Assembly: GCF_000093025.1 (NCBI RefSeq)
Contig: NC_014207.1
Coordinates: 2,728,001-2,792,000 of the forward strand
DNA length: 64,000 nt
Source: Methylotenera versatilis 301
Lineage (GTDB): Bacteria; Pseudomonadota; Gammaproteobacteria; Burkholderiales; Methylophilaceae
Reading direction: 5' to 3'
Of this stretch, positions 8,714 through 18,891 are shown one piece after another. The position numbers and the translations under genes were made by a program. Positions within the stretch are counted from its first letter, which is position 1, and every line of letters begins with the position of its first letter. The notes beneath the pieces were generated by a model. It saw nothing but the letters and a program-made list of their open reading frames with translations. It was not told where the DNA came from and made no database searches.

Positions 8714-10216
8714 ATGATCTGTATGGAAACCATAGCCAAGATAAGGCGCCTTTATCACAAAGAGTCGCTTTCAATTCGTGCCATCGCATTAAAACTCAAC
8801 ATCAATCGTAGAACGGTTAAAAAGCACATCGAACAAACGCAGATTCCTGTTTACCAGAAACCTGCTAAGCGCTATCCGATGCTAGGAGACTTTTTAACTC
8901 AACTCGACCAACGCCTGTTAGAAGCACAAACACAACCTAAGAATAAACGCATGACTGCGTGTCGTCATTATGAATGGCTTCAATCTTGTGGTTACCTAGG
9001 TAGCTACAGCGCTGTATCGGCTTATATACGGCAATTTGCTGATCAAAGTAATGCGTCATCCGTCACCTTCATCCCTCAGCATTTCCCGATAGGTGATGCT
9101 TATCAGTTTGACTGGAGTACGGAAGCCGTCAAGATTGCTGGCGTCGTGCATAAAGCTCAAGTTGCACACTTCCGCTTGTGTCACAGCAGAGCCTTCTTTG
9201 TGCGCGCTTACCCCAATCAAAGAATGGAAATGCTCATCGACGCCCATAATCACGCATTTACTTACTTTGGTGGCGTCACGAAGCGCGGCATTTACGACAA
9301 CATGAAGACGGCTGTTAAAAGCATCGGTGTTGGCAAGGAGCGTGAATTTAATGCACAGTTTTTAGCGCTCATGAATCACTACATGATTGAACCCGTAGCC
9401 TGTACACCTGCATCCGGCTGGGAGAAAGGTCAAATTGAGCGGCAAGTGCGCACCTTGCGAAAGCAAGTATTTGAGCCAATGTTAGCCTTTGCCACATGGC
9501 AAGAGTTTAATACGTTTTTATTGCAACAATGCCAAGACCGTATTCTCTCAGCATCGCATCCAGAAGATAAGACGGTAACGGTTGCAATACGCTTTGTACA
9601 AGAGCAACGCGTACTCGTTCCATGTACGCAATATCAGGGCTACCGTGTTGAATGGGTGCGGGTTAACTCGCTGTCACTGGTCAGCTTTGATGCACATAGA
9701 TACAGTGTGCCTTGCAATTACACTCTGCGTAACGTGGAGCTACATATTAGCGCAACCGAAATAAAAGTGATTGCTGAAGGGCGTGAAGTGGCTAAACATC
9801 CTCGCAGCTTTGATAAACAACAAACGACTTATAATCCTTGGCATTATCTCTCAGCACTTGAGCGCAAACCAGGGGCGTTACGTAATGGCGAGCCATTCTT
9901 ACACTAGCCTTTGCCGCAACCCGTTAAAACACTGCAAAGTCACTTGCTCAAACAACCCAAGGGTGATCGTGCCATGGTGAAGCTACTTAGTTTGATTGCT
10001 GATTATGGCGAGGAAATAGGCGTCAAAGCAGCTGCCATTGCATTAGAGAATGAAATGCCGACGGTTGAAGCCGTGCTCAACATTATTCATCGCCTTACCG
10101 AACCGGTGATTCCCACAATCATCAGCTACGATGTACCGCTGCGCATACCACCACAAGCGCAGCTATCCCGTTATGACAGCTTACTTAGCTTAGGAGCGCA
10201 GTATGCAGCGGCATGA
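8714..10216 (+). pseudogene. istA: IS21 transposase IstA, interrupted by in-frame TAG
   Basis: The frame encodes an IstA transposase: an N-terminal helix-turn-helix (METIAKIRRLYHKES...RRTVKKHI), then the DDE catalytic core with QFDWS and, near GWEKGQIERQVR, the conserved Glu region. A TAG at 9905-9907 stops translation after NGEPFLH, but the same frame continues without any shift to 10216 with the usual IstA C-terminal region (KGDRAMVKLLSLI). Removing that stop would give a family-typical protein of about 500 aa. The start is ATG 8714 or ATG 8723 (AGGA 8 nt before the latter). The final 14 bp overlap istB, as is normal. The element is probably not autonomous unless the stop is read through. 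Confidence 0.85.
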
Positions 10217-10928
10217 GTGTATTGCTTTGCTGGCAGAGTTGAAGCTAGGCGCCATGGCAGAAGCTTGGGATGAAATCGTGACTGATGGGATTGCACGCAA
10301 ACGATCAACACCAGACATTATTGGCCGATTATTACAAACAGAGTTAACGGATCGTCAGCGTCGCAGTGTGCAATATCGCATTACGCAAGCCAAGTTCCCA
10401 CAACATAAATCACTCACGACATTTAAGTTTGAACAGTCTCCTGTGCATCAACCCAGTATTGAGTTGCTGCTTGATGGTGACTATATCAAACAAAAGCGCA
10501 ATATCATCTTTGTGGGTGGTCCAGGGACAGGTAAAACCCACTTAGCCAGTGCAATTGGGGTGGATGCAGCAACTAAGGGTGCTAGAGTGCGTTTCTACAA
10601 CGTGCTGGATTTAGTCAATCAGTTAGAGTTAGACAAAGATCAGCAAAAACATAAACTAGCGCAACAACTCGCAAAATATGATTTGGTGATTTTAGATGAG
10701 CTGGGCTATTTACCCTTCAGCCAAAAAGGTGGTGCCTTGCTGTTTCATCTCATCAGTCAATTGCATGAGCAGACCAGTATCATCATAACGACTAATTTGG
10801 CGTTCTCGGAATGGGGTAAGTTATTTGCAGATGAAAAAATGACTTCAGCATTACTCGATAGACTTGTGCATCACTGCGATATTGTTGAAACAGGAAATGA
10901 CTCTTATCGCTTTAAAAATAGGTCTTAA
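10203..10928 (+). CDS. istB: IS21 helper ATPase IstB
   Basis: This 241-aa AAA+ ATPase is of the IS21 helper family. Walker A is GGPGTGKTH near residue 105 and Walker B is [10 protein letters not shown] near residue 162, a DnaC-like arrangement. It assists the IstA transposase in target selection. Length is within the family range and the frame is intact. It overlaps the istA frame by 14 bp, indicating coupled translation. Confidence 0.9.
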   Translation: MQRHECIALLAELKLGAMAEAWDEIVTDGIARKRSTPDIIGRLLQTELTDRQRRSVQYRITQAKFPQHKSLTTFKFEQSPVHQPSIELLLDGDYIKQKRNIIFVGGPGTGKTHLASAIGVDAATKGARVRFYNVLDLVNQLELDKDQQKHKLAQQLAKYDLVILDELGYLPFSQKGGALLFHLISQLHEQTSIIITTNLAFSEWGKLFADEKMTSALLDRLVHHCDIVETGNDSYRFKNRS

Positions 10929-10981
10929 ACTGGTGCACTTTTGCACGCAAACTGTGGTGCGCTTCTAAACAAGCATTGACA

Positions 10982-11311
10982 CTCAGCCACAATATCAGCC
11001 GTCAACGCAGCCAACGAATAATTTCCAAACTGACTTTTTAAGAGTTTAAGTCTAGATTGTTCACGTTCTTGTGTAGCAGTACTTTTGGTTGGTATAACTT
11101 CTCTTTCATACCGTTCCAATGCTTCCTTGACCGACATTTTTTCTGAAGGTGTACGCTTAATAAATAGTCCACGTACCATTTCATCTTCTGTGCGCCTTGA
11201 CCAGTCTTCCGCATCACGTTTAGTGCGAAAAGTTTTTGATGTAGTTGGCCAGCCAGTTTTGCGAACTAGCGCTTTCCACGTACCTGATTCAGTTTTAACG
11301 ATAGTAGCCAT
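10982..11311 (-). pseudogene. tyrosine-type integrase, N-terminal fragment truncated by IS21
   Basis: Residues 1-110 look like the N-terminal arm and core-binding domain of a phage/island tyrosine recombinase: TWKALVRKTGWPTTSKTFRTK is the Arm-DNA-binding motif, followed by AEDWSRRTEDEM and a helical SAM-like domain ending SLAALTADIVAEC. The catalytic domain with its R-H-R-Y residues is absent. Reading continues 14-18 codons into the IS21 right end before stopping at 10925. The gene starts about 110 bp from the 3' end of tRNA-Ile, pointing away from it, the standard layout of an island integrated at a tRNA. It cannot be active. Confidence 0.8.
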
Positions 11312-11378
11312 TTTTTAATTTTTTTATTGTAGTAACGAATCATTACTGTACTGAATTTGTACCTTTTATGCAAAGTAC

Positions 11379-11413
11379 AAAAGAAAAGGGCTTAGGATTT
11401 AACCTAAGCCCTT
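11379..11413 (-). terminator. intrinsic terminator downstream of tRNA-Ile
   Basis: A perfect 11-bp inverted repeat AAGGGCTTAGG (11386-11396) / CCTAAGCCCTT (11403-11413) with a 6-nt loop is followed on the minus strand by TTCTTTT. It would end transcripts that pass from rpoD through the tRNA. Confidence 0.85.
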
Positions 11414-11421
11414 GTTTCTAT

Positions 11422-11500
<79 letters not shown>

Positions 11501-11549
11501 AAAACTTTTGAAGTCGTTATTTTAAACTAAGAGTTGAAATCAAGACTAG

Positions 11550-13487
11550 TTAATCTTGCCCAGTTTCTAAGAAACTACGCAATCTTTCTGAACGAGTTGG
11601 GTGACGTAGTTTACGCAACGCTTTCGCCTCAATTTGACGAATACGCTCACGGGTGACATCAAACTGCTTACCAACCTCTTCTAAGGTGTGATCTGTATTC
11701 ATTTCAATACCAAAGCGCATACGTAATACTTTTGCTTCGCGTGGCGTCAATGACTCTAACACCTCACTTGTCGCATCACGTAGGCTCGCGTAAATCGCGG
11801 CATCCACTGGTGCTAATGTTTGACCGTCTTCAATAAAGTCACCTAAGTGTGAATCTTCATCATCACCGATTGGCGTTTCCATTGAAATTGGCTCTTTGCT
11901 GATTTTCAAGATTTTACGAATCTTGTCTTCAGGCATTTCCATTTTCTCAGCAAGCAATGCTGGATCTGGCTCTACACCGGTTTCTTGTAAAATCTGACGG
12001 CTGATACGATTCATTTTATTAATCGTTTCAATCATGTGCACAGGGATACGAATGGTACGTGCTTGGTCGGCAATAGAACGTGTAATCGCCTGACGAATCC
12101 ACCATGTAGCATAGGTTGAGAATTTGAAACCACGACGGTATTCAAACTTATCTACGGCTTTCATCAAGCCGATATTACCTTCTTGAATTAGATCTAAGAA
12201 TTGCAAGCCACGGTTTGTGTATTTTTTAGCAATCGAAATCACCAAACGCAAGTTAGCTTCAATCATTTCACGCTTAGCACGACGCGCGCGCGCCTCACCA
12301 GTTGTCATTTGCTTATTGATTTCTTTAAGCTCTTTGATTGGAATACCCACATTTTTTTCTAAATCAATCAAACGCTGTTGTTGATCTAAAATTGAGTGGT
12401 TATAGCGTATTAATTTCTCAATGTATGGTTTGTCTGCTTTTAACTCTTCAGCCAGCCAACCTAAGTTGCTCTCATTACCTGGGAACGATTTAATGAAATG
12501 CAGTCTAGGCATGCCTGATTTTTCTACACAGAAATCAAGCACTTTACGTTCGTGGCTACGAATAGTTTCAACTAAATCGCGCACCTGATCGCACAGGCCT
12601 TCTACTTGTTTTGGCGAGAATCTGAATGCCGTTAATTCAACTAAAATTTCCGATAACAAAGCTTGATATTGAGGATCTTGAGAGCCTCTTAAAGGCAAGA
12701 TTTCTGTCATCTTTTTATTCGCTGCACGCACTACCGTAAAGCGATTAACGACTTCTTCTTTAAGTTTTGCAAGCGCTTCAGCAGAGATAGCGGCAGCTTT
12801 TGCGCCGTCTTCATCTTCACCTTCGTCAATATCTTCATCAACTTCATCCTCATCTTCCGCCGCTTCAATTACCACATCAGCAACCGCGCCCACATCAGAA
12901 TCAATCAAGCCATCTACTAAATCATCAACGCTTAGTTCATCGTTTTCAACTTTATCAACCAATGCCAATAGGGCAGCAATAGTCGTTGGGCAAGCAGCTA
13001 TCGCTTGCACCATATGTTTAAGACCGTCTTCAATACGACGTGCAATTTCAATTTCGCTTTCACGGGTAAGCAAATCTACCGTACCCATTTCACGCATGTA
13101 CATACGCACAGGGTCAGTTGTACGTCCAAAGTCTGAGTCTACTGTAGCAAGGGCTTGCTCAGCCTCTTCAACAGCATCTTCATCAGTCACTGCAGGTGGT
13201 GCATCAGACATGAGCAATACTTCAGCATCAGGCGCTTCTTCGTACACCTGAATGCCCATGTCATTAATCATGCCGATAATGCCATCGATTTGCTCAGAGT
13301 TTTGTACGTCATCTGGAAGGTGATCGTTAATCTCAGCGTAGGTTAAGTAGCCGCGCTCTTTACCTAAGACAATTAGAGATTTTAAACGTGAGCGGCGTTC
13401 TTCAGCGCTAGCTTCTTGCAGCTCCGGGCTAACGAACTCCATTTTGTTTTTTTCTGCTAACTGATCGCTTTTCTTTGGTCTTGCCAT
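11550..13487 (-). CDS. rpoD: RNA polymerase primary sigma factor RpoD (sigma70)
   Basis: This 645-aa protein is the housekeeping sigma factor. It has region 1.1 with an acidic non-conserved insertion ([20 protein letters not shown]), region 1.2 ([11 protein letters not shown]), region 2 with the -10 recognition helix ([15 protein letters not shown]), region 3, and region 4.2 ([18 protein letters not shown]) ending in SERLRSFLE. All core regions are complete. It is the last protein gene of the rpsU-dnaG-rpoD cluster, with 161 bp before it, enough for its own promoter. The ATG follows AGGTGAG. Confidence 0.97.
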   Translation of the reverse strand: MARPKKSDQLAEKNKMEFVSPELQEASAEERRSRLKSLIVLGKERGYLTYAEINDHLPDDVQNSEQIDGIIGMINDMGIQVYEEAPDAEVLLMSDAPPAVTDEDAVEEAEQALATVDSDFGRTTDPVRMYMREMGTVDLLTRESEIEIARRIEDGLKHMVQAIAACPTTIAALLALVDKVENDELSVDDLVDGLIDSDVGAVADVVIEAAEDEDEVDEDIDEGEDEDGAKAAAISAEALAKLKEEVVNRFTVVRAANKKMTEILPLRGSQDPQYQALLSEILVELTAFRFSPKQVEGLCDQVRDLVETIRSHERKVLDFCVEKSGMPRLHFIKSFPGNESNLGWLAEELKADKPYIEKLIRYNHSILDQQQRLIDLEKNVGIPIKELKEINKQMTTGEARARRAKREMIEANLRLVISIAKKYTNRGLQFLDLIQEGNIGLMKAVDKFEYRRGFKFSTYATWWIRQAITRSIADQARTIRIPVHMIETINKMNRISRQILQETGVEPDPALLAEKMEMPEDKIRKILKISKEPISMETPIGDDEDSHLGDFIEDGQTLAPVDAAIYASLRDATSEVLESLTPREAKVLRMRFGIEMNTDHTLEEVGKQFDVTRERIRQIEAKALRKLRHPTRSERLRSFLETGQD

Positions 13488-13565
13488 GTACTCACCTCTA
13501 ATTTATGCAATTACCATGTTTTTATTTAAAAATTGGCATGGTGAATGTAATTTCCGTAACCCTCT

Positions 13566-13595
13566 ATTATAGCAGAAAATATCGCTATTTTGACC
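13566..13595 (-). promoter_or_regulatory. possible promoter for rpoD
   Basis: On the minus strand TATAAT (complement of 13566-13571) is a perfect -10 box within the dnaG-rpoD gap. The best -35 at 17 bp spacing is GTCAAA, which is weak, so this is only a candidate. Confidence 0.35.
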
Positions 13596-13648
13596 TACAG
13601 GCGCTGCTAATAATTCAACGTAGCGACACTAAACACGACCAGTAAAAA

Positions 13649-15385
13649 CTATTTCTTAACTTTACTTCCTAAACTTTTAAGTAAGTTTCGCTCATCATCC
13701 GTCAAAGCACTTAAAGGCTTTTCACTGACCTGCGCCAGCAATGCAGTTTCATTTTTCTGTAGATAAAGCTGCTTTAACTGCTGCCTAGCACCAGACATCG
13801 CTTGTGCCAAATCCAGAGTTTCATCCAGCACATTAAGCTCTTTTTTCAGTTCAGTAATAATGTTGGCATCAACTTTACTTTCCAACTCACGCATAATCAC
13901 CACTGGTTTAGAATGAGGATGCATGAGGCAAGTTTCAATAGTCTGCCTCAATAATAATTCATCATCCGAACTTCCTGCGATCCATAGCAGATCGTCTTTA
14001 TCTACCAGCGCAGGCTGCATAATCATGGTTAAACAAAAATGGTGGTGTAAAGAGTTAGTTGTGCGCGTAAGTTTCGGCCGAGCCTGCGCCGGAGCTTTGT
14101 TCAGATTAGGCAACTTAAGTAAACTTTGCATTTCATCTATGGACAACTGTGCTAATTCCGCCACCTTCTTCCGCAGATACATCGCGCTGCGTGGCGCATT
14201 GATTTGTTGCATGATGGGCTCAGCTTCGTTCAAAAACCGCACCTTATCCTCTTGGCTTTGCAACGGATTATCTTCACTTAAGTGCTTTAAAATATACTGC
14301 GAAAGTGGCATCGCAGTTTTGATTTCCGCCTCAAATTGCTCTTTACCAAATTCGCGCACATAAGAATCAGGATCATGCGCTTTGGGCAAAAATAGGAATG
14401 ACAGTTTCAAGCCATCCGTTAGCGCAGGCAAAGCATTCATGGCTGCACGCCAAGCTGCAGTTAGCCCTGCATTATCGCCGTCAAAACAAAATACCACTTC
14501 ATCGGTTTGTCGCATCAACTTGGTAATATGAAAGGGCGTAGTAGCCGTGCCTAAAGCTGCCACGGCATACTCAATGCCGTACTGAGCCAACGCAACCACA
14601 TCCATATAACCTTCAACCACAAGCGCGCGACCTGCATCGCGTATGGCTCTACGCGCTAGGAACAAACCATAAAGCTCATGGCCTTTTTGAAATAATGGCG
14701 TTTCTGGTGAGTTGTAGTACTTAGGCGTATCTTCTGGATTAATCACGCGGCCACCAAAGCCAATCACCTGACCTTTTTGGTCATGAATCGGGAACATGAT
14801 GCGGTCACGAAATCGGTCATAGCGACGACCCTGATCATTCTCAACAACCAAGCCAGCAACACTCAACGCTTCGTTGTCATAGTTTGGGAAAACACTCTGC
14901 AAATTTTGCCAACCCGCCGGTGCGTACCCTACTTGAAATTTAGCCGCCACTTGCCCGCTTAAGCCACGTGCCTTTAGATACTCAATGGCTCGAGGAGATT
15001 TTTTAAGCTCAGCTTTATAGTATTGAGCCGCTTGCTGTAACGACTCTTGCAAACCCAATACAACCTTATGCTCAGGTTTGTTTGCATCACGCGCTTCTTG
15101 CGGCACAATCATCCCGACCATTCGAGCAAGATCATTAATCGCTTCAACAAAACTTAAACCTTGGTATTCCATTAAAAAACCTACGGCTGTACCGTGCGCA
15201 CCGCAACCAAAACAATGATAAAACTGCTTAGTTGGACTGACGGTAAAACTAGGAGATTTTTCGTTATGAAACGGGCAGCAAGCTGAATAATTAGCTCCCG
15301 CTTTTTTCAAGGGCGTGCTTTTATCAATCACGTCGACAATATCAACGCGATTTAATAACTCTTGAATAAAGCTCTCTGGAATCAA
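13649..15385 (-). CDS. dnaG: DNA primase DnaG
   Basis: This 578-aa primase makes RNA primers at the replication fork. The N-terminal CHC2 zinc finger is seen at CCPFHNEKSPS...YHCFGCGAHG (about residues 36-65). The catalytic TOPRIM fold follows with VVEGYMDVVAL near residue 260 and FCFDGDNAG near residue 300. The C-terminal helicase-interaction domain is present but divergent. It is the central gene of the macromolecular synthesis operon: yqeY lies 146 bp upstream with a terminator between, rpoD 161 bp downstream. Confidence 0.96.
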   Translation of the reverse strand: MIPESFIQELLNRVDIVDVIDKSTPLKKAGANYSACCPFHNEKSPSFTVSPTKQFYHCFGCGAHGTAVGFLMEYQGLSFVEAINDLARMVGMIVPQEARDANKPEHKVVLGLQESLQQAAQYYKAELKKSPRAIEYLKARGLSGQVAAKFQVGYAPAGWQNLQSVFPNYDNEALSVAGLVVENDQGRRYDRFRDRIMFPIHDQKGQVIGFGGRVINPEDTPKYYNSPETPLFQKGHELYGLFLARRAIRDAGRALVVEGYMDVVALAQYGIEYAVAALGTATTPFHITKLMRQTDEVVFCFDGDNAGLTAAWRAAMNALPALTDGLKLSFLFLPKAHDPDSYVREFGKEQFEAEIKTAMPLSQYILKHLSEDNPLQSQEDKVRFLNEAEPIMQQINAPRSAMYLRKKVAELAQLSIDEMQSLLKLPNLNKAPAQARPKLTRTTNSLHHHFCLTMIMQPALVDKDDLLWIAGSSDDELLLRQTIETCLMHPHSKPVVIMRELESKVDANIITELKKELNVLDETLDLAQAMSGARQQLKQLYLQKNETALLAQVSEKPLSALTDDERNLLKSLGSKVKK

Positions 15386-15480
15386 AGTATTCTGCTTTTA
15401 TAAGATTTTAGGTAATTTTAGCTTAATTTAAAGTGGCCGCTTCTACAAACAGAAATATTCACAAACAAAGAACTAGAAAC

Positions 15481-15504
15481 AAAAAAGGAGCTTCACGCTC
15501 CTTT
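15481..15504 (-). terminator. intrinsic terminator between yqeY and dnaG
   Basis: The stem AAAGGAGC (15484-15491) / GCTCCTTT (15497-15504) with a 5-nt loop is followed by a T run on the minus strand. It probably reduces read-through from rpsU-yqeY into dnaG, as the terminator between rpsU and dnaG does in E. coli. Confidence 0.8.
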
Positions 15505-15531
15505 AATCTATTTTTGCTACCTGTCTTCTAC

Positions 15532-15975
15532 TTAAGCTAATCGAGTTTTAATCAAACCTGATATTTTTCCCATATCAGCCTTACCAGCAACTAACGGCTT
15601 AATCGCAGCCATTACCTTACCCATATCTTTAACACCAGCAGCGCCTGTATCGGACACCACTTGATCTAATATACTTAGGATTTCCGCCTCAGTCAGTTGT
15701 TGTGGCAAGTATTCTTGCAAAACACTCACTTCGTACTTTTCAACATCAGCTAAATCTGTTCTGTTTGCAGATTCGTAAGCAGCGATTGAATCACGGCGTT
15801 GTTTGAGCATTTTTTCGATTGCGGTAATAACATCCGCATCACTTAACTCAATACGCTCATCCACTTCACGCTGCTTAATAGCGGCTTGCAATAAACGAAT
15901 AGCACCTAAACGCGCACTATCTTTAGCACGCATTGCGGTTTTCATATCTTCGGTGATTTGTAACTTAAGGCTCAT
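15532..15975 (-). CDS. yqeY: GatB/YqeY domain protein
   Basis: This 147-aa protein is similar throughout to the YqeY family: N-terminal helical part LKLQITEDMKTAMRAKD and RLGAIRLL, C-terminal part with DMGKVMAAIKPLVAGKADMGK. The C-terminal half resembles the tail domain of GatB amidotransferase subunits, suggesting tRNA binding, but a function is not established. Its place between rpsU and dnaG is conserved in many proteobacteria. It follows the DUF3144 gene by 7 bp. Confidence 0.9.
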   Translation of the reverse strand: MSLKLQITEDMKTAMRAKDSARLGAIRLLQAAIKQREVDERIELSDADVITAIEKMLKQRRDSIAAYESANRTDLADVEKYEVSVLQEYLPQQLTEAEILSILDQVVSDTGAAGVKDMGKVMAAIKPLVAGKADMGKISGLIKTRLA

Positions 15976-15982
15976 CTAAAAC

Positions 15983-16288
15983 TTATGCACTCTTGATGTA
16001 AGTATCAAACTTAGCCTGATAATCCGCCATATGTTCAGTCAGGGCGATTTTGTATTGATTAACAAAGTACTCTAATGCGGCGGCTTTTTCAGCTTCAAAA
16101 CTTTCTTTGGTACCACACTGCGTGGCAATCAAAAACGTATTGAACCGTGCAGACGCAAACAAGAAGCTCGCATTCACCACACCAACATCGTTGCTTGCAG
16201 CTTGTTCATTGGCAAAACCAATGAACTTATCTGTCAAACTCCAAAATGCTTCATCCGGCGCTGCTGGAGCGTTGTTTGTATCAGCCAT
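15983..16288 (-). CDS. DUF3144 family protein
   Basis: This 101-aa, mostly helical cytoplasmic protein with the sequence FWSLTDKFIGFANEQ...VVNASFLFASARFNTFL matches what I know of the DUF3144 family (uncharacterised). It has one cysteine and no signal or membrane segment. It sits 7 bp after rpsU and 7 bp before yqeY, so it is cotranscribed with them. The functional role is unknown; the operon hints at a link with translation or replication start-up. Confidence 0.75.
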   Translation of the reverse strand: MADTNNAPAAPDEAFWSLTDKFIGFANEQAASNDVGVVNASFLFASARFNTFLIATQCGTKESFEAEKAAALEYFVNQYKIALTEHMADYQAKFDTYIKSA

Positions 16289-16295
16289 ACTATGA

Positions 16296-16508
16296 CTAGT
16301 AAAGTTTAGCTGGAAGTGTTTGTTTTAGTAAACGGCGATACTGACGTTTAACAGCGGCAGCAGCTTTACGTTTACGTTCCCAAGTTGGCTTTTCGTAGAA
16401 CTCGCGAGCGCGAAGATCATTCAACAAACCTGTTTTTTCAATTAGGCGTTTAAAACGGCGAAGGGCAACGTCAAACGGCTCATTTTCTTTTACGCGTACA
16501 CTAGACAT
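16296..16508 (-). CDS. rpsU: 30S ribosomal protein S21
   Basis: This 70-aa basic protein is similar over its whole length to S21: [24 protein letters not shown] and the basic C-terminal tail ending [14 protein letters not shown]21 binds the 30S platform and helps base pairing of mRNA with 16S rRNA. It is the first gene of the cluster leading to dnaG and rpoD and is divergent from tsaD across 212 bp. AGAGAG lies just upstream of the start. Confidence 0.95.
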   Translation of the reverse strand: MSSVRVKENEPFDVALRRFKRLIEKTGLLNDLRAREFYEKPTWERKRKAAAAVKRQYRRLLKQTLPAKLY

Positions 16509-16720
16509 TCGATCTCTCTTATAACAACAAATTTAATATGGGTATACTCAAATTTCTAACAGGCACTTACGCGCTTCTGATTTAGAAACTGAGAAAAGCC
16601 GACTATTTTAATCGCATAATTGTTTTTATTCAATTACTTTTATGCATTTATGCCCTAAATGCGCAATAATTCCACCTTTAAAATATTTAAAGTCATTAAA
16701 TAGATGCTGGAATTTCTCAA

Positions 16721-17749
16721 ATGATAGTCTTAGGTGTTGAATCATCCTGTGACGAAACAGGGCTTGCATTATACGATACCGAGCAAGGTTTGCTCGCACA
16801 CGCGTTGCATTCGCAAGTTGAAATGCACGCTGAATATGGCGGCGTAGTGCCAGAACTTGCCTCGCGCGACCACATTCGTCGCGTGCTACCTCTTACTGAA
16901 AACGTACTAAAAACTGCCAATAAAACCCTGCAAGACATTGACGCAATTGCCTATACACAAGGGCCGGGCTTGTCTGGCGCACTGTTAGTTGGCACTAGCT
17001 TTGCTGAGTCACTTGCGTTTAGCTTACAAGTTCCTACAATTAATGTGCATCATCTTGAAGGGCATTTGCTTGCACCTTTGCTTGAGGCTAACCCACCAGC
17101 CTTTCCATTTGTAGCGTTGCTTGTTTCAGGCGGTCACAGCCAACTGATGCGTGTGGATGGCATTGGCGAATATGAACTGCTAGGCGACACTTTAGATGAC
17201 GCTGCGGGTGAAGCTTTTGACAAGACTGCCAAATTATTAGGTTTAGGTTACCCAGGTGGCCCTGCGCTATCTAAATTGGCGCAAAGTGGTAAAGCGCGCT
17301 TTAAATTACCACGTCCATTATTGAATAGCGGCGACTTAAACTTTAGCTTTAGCGGCTTAAAAACGGCGGTGCTAACACTCGTGAATCAACACCAACCTTT
17401 AGATGCCACAACCACTGCAGATATTGCGTGGGAGTTTCAAGAGGCAGTGACTGAAATATTAACGCTGAAATGCATGACAGCTTTGCGCGAAACTGGCTTA
17501 GATAATTTGGTGGTTTCGGGCGGCGTAGGCGCAAATTCAAAACTGCGTGAAAAATTAAATGCTGCGACCAAACGTAAATTATGCAAAGTGAGTTATCCAC
17601 GCTTAGAGTTCTGCACTGATAATGGTGCGATGATTGCCTTTGCCGGAGCTATGCGCCTTAAGGCCATGCATGGTAATGGCAATAGAAATTATGGCTTTAG
17701 TGTGCGTCCACGTTGGGATTTAGCAGAGTTGCAAAAACCCGCTATTTAA
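16721..17749 (+). CDS. tsaD: tRNA N6-threonylcarbamoyladenosine transferase TsaD
   Basis: This 342-aa ASKHA-fold protein transfers threonylcarbamoyl to A37 of ANN-decoding tRNAs. It has the N-terminal [12 protein letters not shown], the metal-binding HHLEGH motif near residue 112, LVSGGHSQL near residue 134 and the C-terminal [10 protein letters not shown]. Length and motifs are complete. The divergent arrangement with rpsU is common in proteobacteria. The stop is 5 bp from the stop of the convergent plsY gene. Confidence 0.96.
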   Translation: MIVLGVESSCDETGLALYDTEQGLLAHALHSQVEMHAEYGGVVPELASRDHIRRVLPLTENVLKTANKTLQDIDAIAYTQGPGLSGALLVGTSFAESLAFSLQVPTINVHHLEGHLLAPLLEANPPAFPFVALLVSGGHSQLMRVDGIGEYELLGDTLDDAAGEAFDKTAKLLGLGYPGGPALSKLAQSGKARFKLPRPLLNSGDLNFSFSGLKTAVLTLVNQHQPLDATTTADIAWEFQEAVTEILTLKCMTALRETGLDNLVVSGGVGANSKLREKLNAATKRKLCKVSYPRLEFCTDNGAMIAFAGAMRLKAMHGNGNRNYGFSVRPRWDLAELQKPAI

Positions 17750-17754
17750 AAAAC

Positions 17755-18378
17755 CTACTTTTTCTTACCAAAACCCGATTCAGTACCAGCCAGCAACTTT
17801 TGAATATTGCTTCTGTGGCGCCAAATCAGCATTACCGCCATTATAGTGACCGCAATGACATAGTCGTTATATGCTGACAACAGAAACCATGCGTACACTG
17901 GCGCAAGTGCTGCCGCCACAATCGCACCAAGCGATGAATAACGGGAAATAGCAAAAACTACAATCCATGTCACCACTGCCGCTAAACCGAGCAATGGCGA
18001 AATGGCTAGCATCACGCCAAGCGCAGTCGCCACACCCTTGCCACCTTTGAATTTATAAAAAATCGGGTACAAATGCCCAAAAAATACAGCTAAACCAACT
18101 GAAGCGACAACCCACATCAACATATCAGACTGCAATGCCAACCAAACTGGCAACCAACCTTTTAGCACATCGCCCAATAAAGTGAGCGCAGCCGCCAATT
18201 TTTTACCACTACGCAATACATTAGTCGCACCCGGATTACCAGAACCCACCGTACGCGGGTCAGGCAAACCAAACAACTTACTGACGATAATGCCAAATGC
18301 AACAGAACCCAATAGATACGCAGCAACAATCCAAACCGCAGGAATCAACGTGACTGGAACAAACCCTAATTCATTCAT
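17755..18378 (-). CDS. plsY: glycerol-3-phosphate acyltransferase PlsY
   Basis: This 207-aa integral membrane enzyme acylates glycerol-3-phosphate using acyl-phosphate, the first step of phospholipid synthesis. Conserved PlsY motifs are [17 protein letters not shown] (near residue 40), [18 protein letters not shown] (near residue 105) and a third loop near the C-terminus. About five membrane segments are visible. It is convergent with tsaD and divergent from folB. Confidence 0.95.
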   Translation of the reverse strand: MNELGFVPVTLIPAVWIVAAYLLGSVAFGIIVSKLFGLPDPRTVGSGNPGATNVLRSGKKLAAALTLLGDVLKGWLPVWLALQSDMLMWVVASVGLAVFFGHLYPIFYKFKGGKGVATALGVMLAISPLLGLAAVVTWIVVFAISRYSSLGAIVAAALAPVYAWFLLSAYNDYVIAVTIMAVMLIWRHRSNIQKLLAGTESGFGKKK

Positions 18379-18513
18379 TTAAACTCTCTTAGCCATGACG
18401 CTCGCCAAGACGAGCAATCAATTTTTAATCACACAAATATATATTGTAGTTTAATATTCAAAATATTACTGGATTCTGGCTATTGCAGGAATCACGACAC
18501 GAGAATAAAGCCA

Positions 18514-18864
18514 ATGGACATCATATTTTTAGAGCAAGTTAAAGTTCAAACAAAACTAGGCGTACCCGATTGGGAACGTATGATGCCGCAAACCATTATC
18601 CTAGACATTGAAATTGGCTATGATTTAACAAATGCCTGCCAAAGCGACGCCATTGCCGACACTATAGACTACGGCGCAGTCGTTAGACGCATACGCGAAA
18701 CCTTAACTGAAAACAGCTTTAAATTAGTAGAAGCCTTAGCCGAACACCTTTGCCAATTGATCTTGAAAGAATTTGGCGCACTGAGTGTGAAGATTAAAGT
18801 GGCGAAGCCGGGGATTTTGCCGGGGTTGAAGGCGTTGGGGGTGGCGATTGAGCGCAAAGTTTAA
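18514..18864 (+). CDS. folB: dihydroneopterin aldolase FolB
   Basis: This 116-aa protein has the FolB signature: N-terminal DIIFLEQVKVQTKLGVPDWER, the DTIDYGAV motif near residue 50, the conserved LVEALAEHLCQLIL helix and the C-terminal KIKVAKPGIL. It converts dihydroneopterin to 6-hydroxymethyldihydropterin in folate synthesis. Its placement next to plsY is common in Betaproteobacteria. Confidence 0.94.
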   Translation: MDIIFLEQVKVQTKLGVPDWERMMPQTIILDIEIGYDLTNACQSDAIADTIDYGAVVRRIRETLTENSFKLVEALAEHLCQLILKEFGALSVKIKVAKPGILPGLKALGVAIERKV

Positions 18865-18891
18865 AGGTAAGAATACTTAGGGGAATACAAA

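Larger units (their letters stand above)
8607..10981 (+). mobile_element. IS21-family insertion sequence
   Basis: The element contains istA (broken) and istB in the typical overlapping order. Both ends carry repeated transposase-binding-like sequences: GTGCAAAAATGCACCA and AGAAGTGCACCA at the left, and on the other strand AGAAGCGCACCA and GTGCAAAAGTGCACCA at the right. Imperfect outer ends read TGTAAATT and, from the right, TGTCAATG. Length is about 2.4 kb, normal for the family. The flanks (TTTCGG left, CTCAGC right) show no target duplication. The boundaries are inferred from where the two flanking reading frames lose their family similarity. Confidence 0.85.

Noticed and set aside
1-11400. 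Second copy of the tRNA-Ile 3' end marking the far end of an island
   Set aside because: No convincing repeat of the tRNA 3' sequence was seen left of the integrase; it may lie outside the window.
13923-14363. 146-codon plus-strand frame inside dnaG
   Set aside because: It is antisense to well-conserved dnaG sequence and has no family features.
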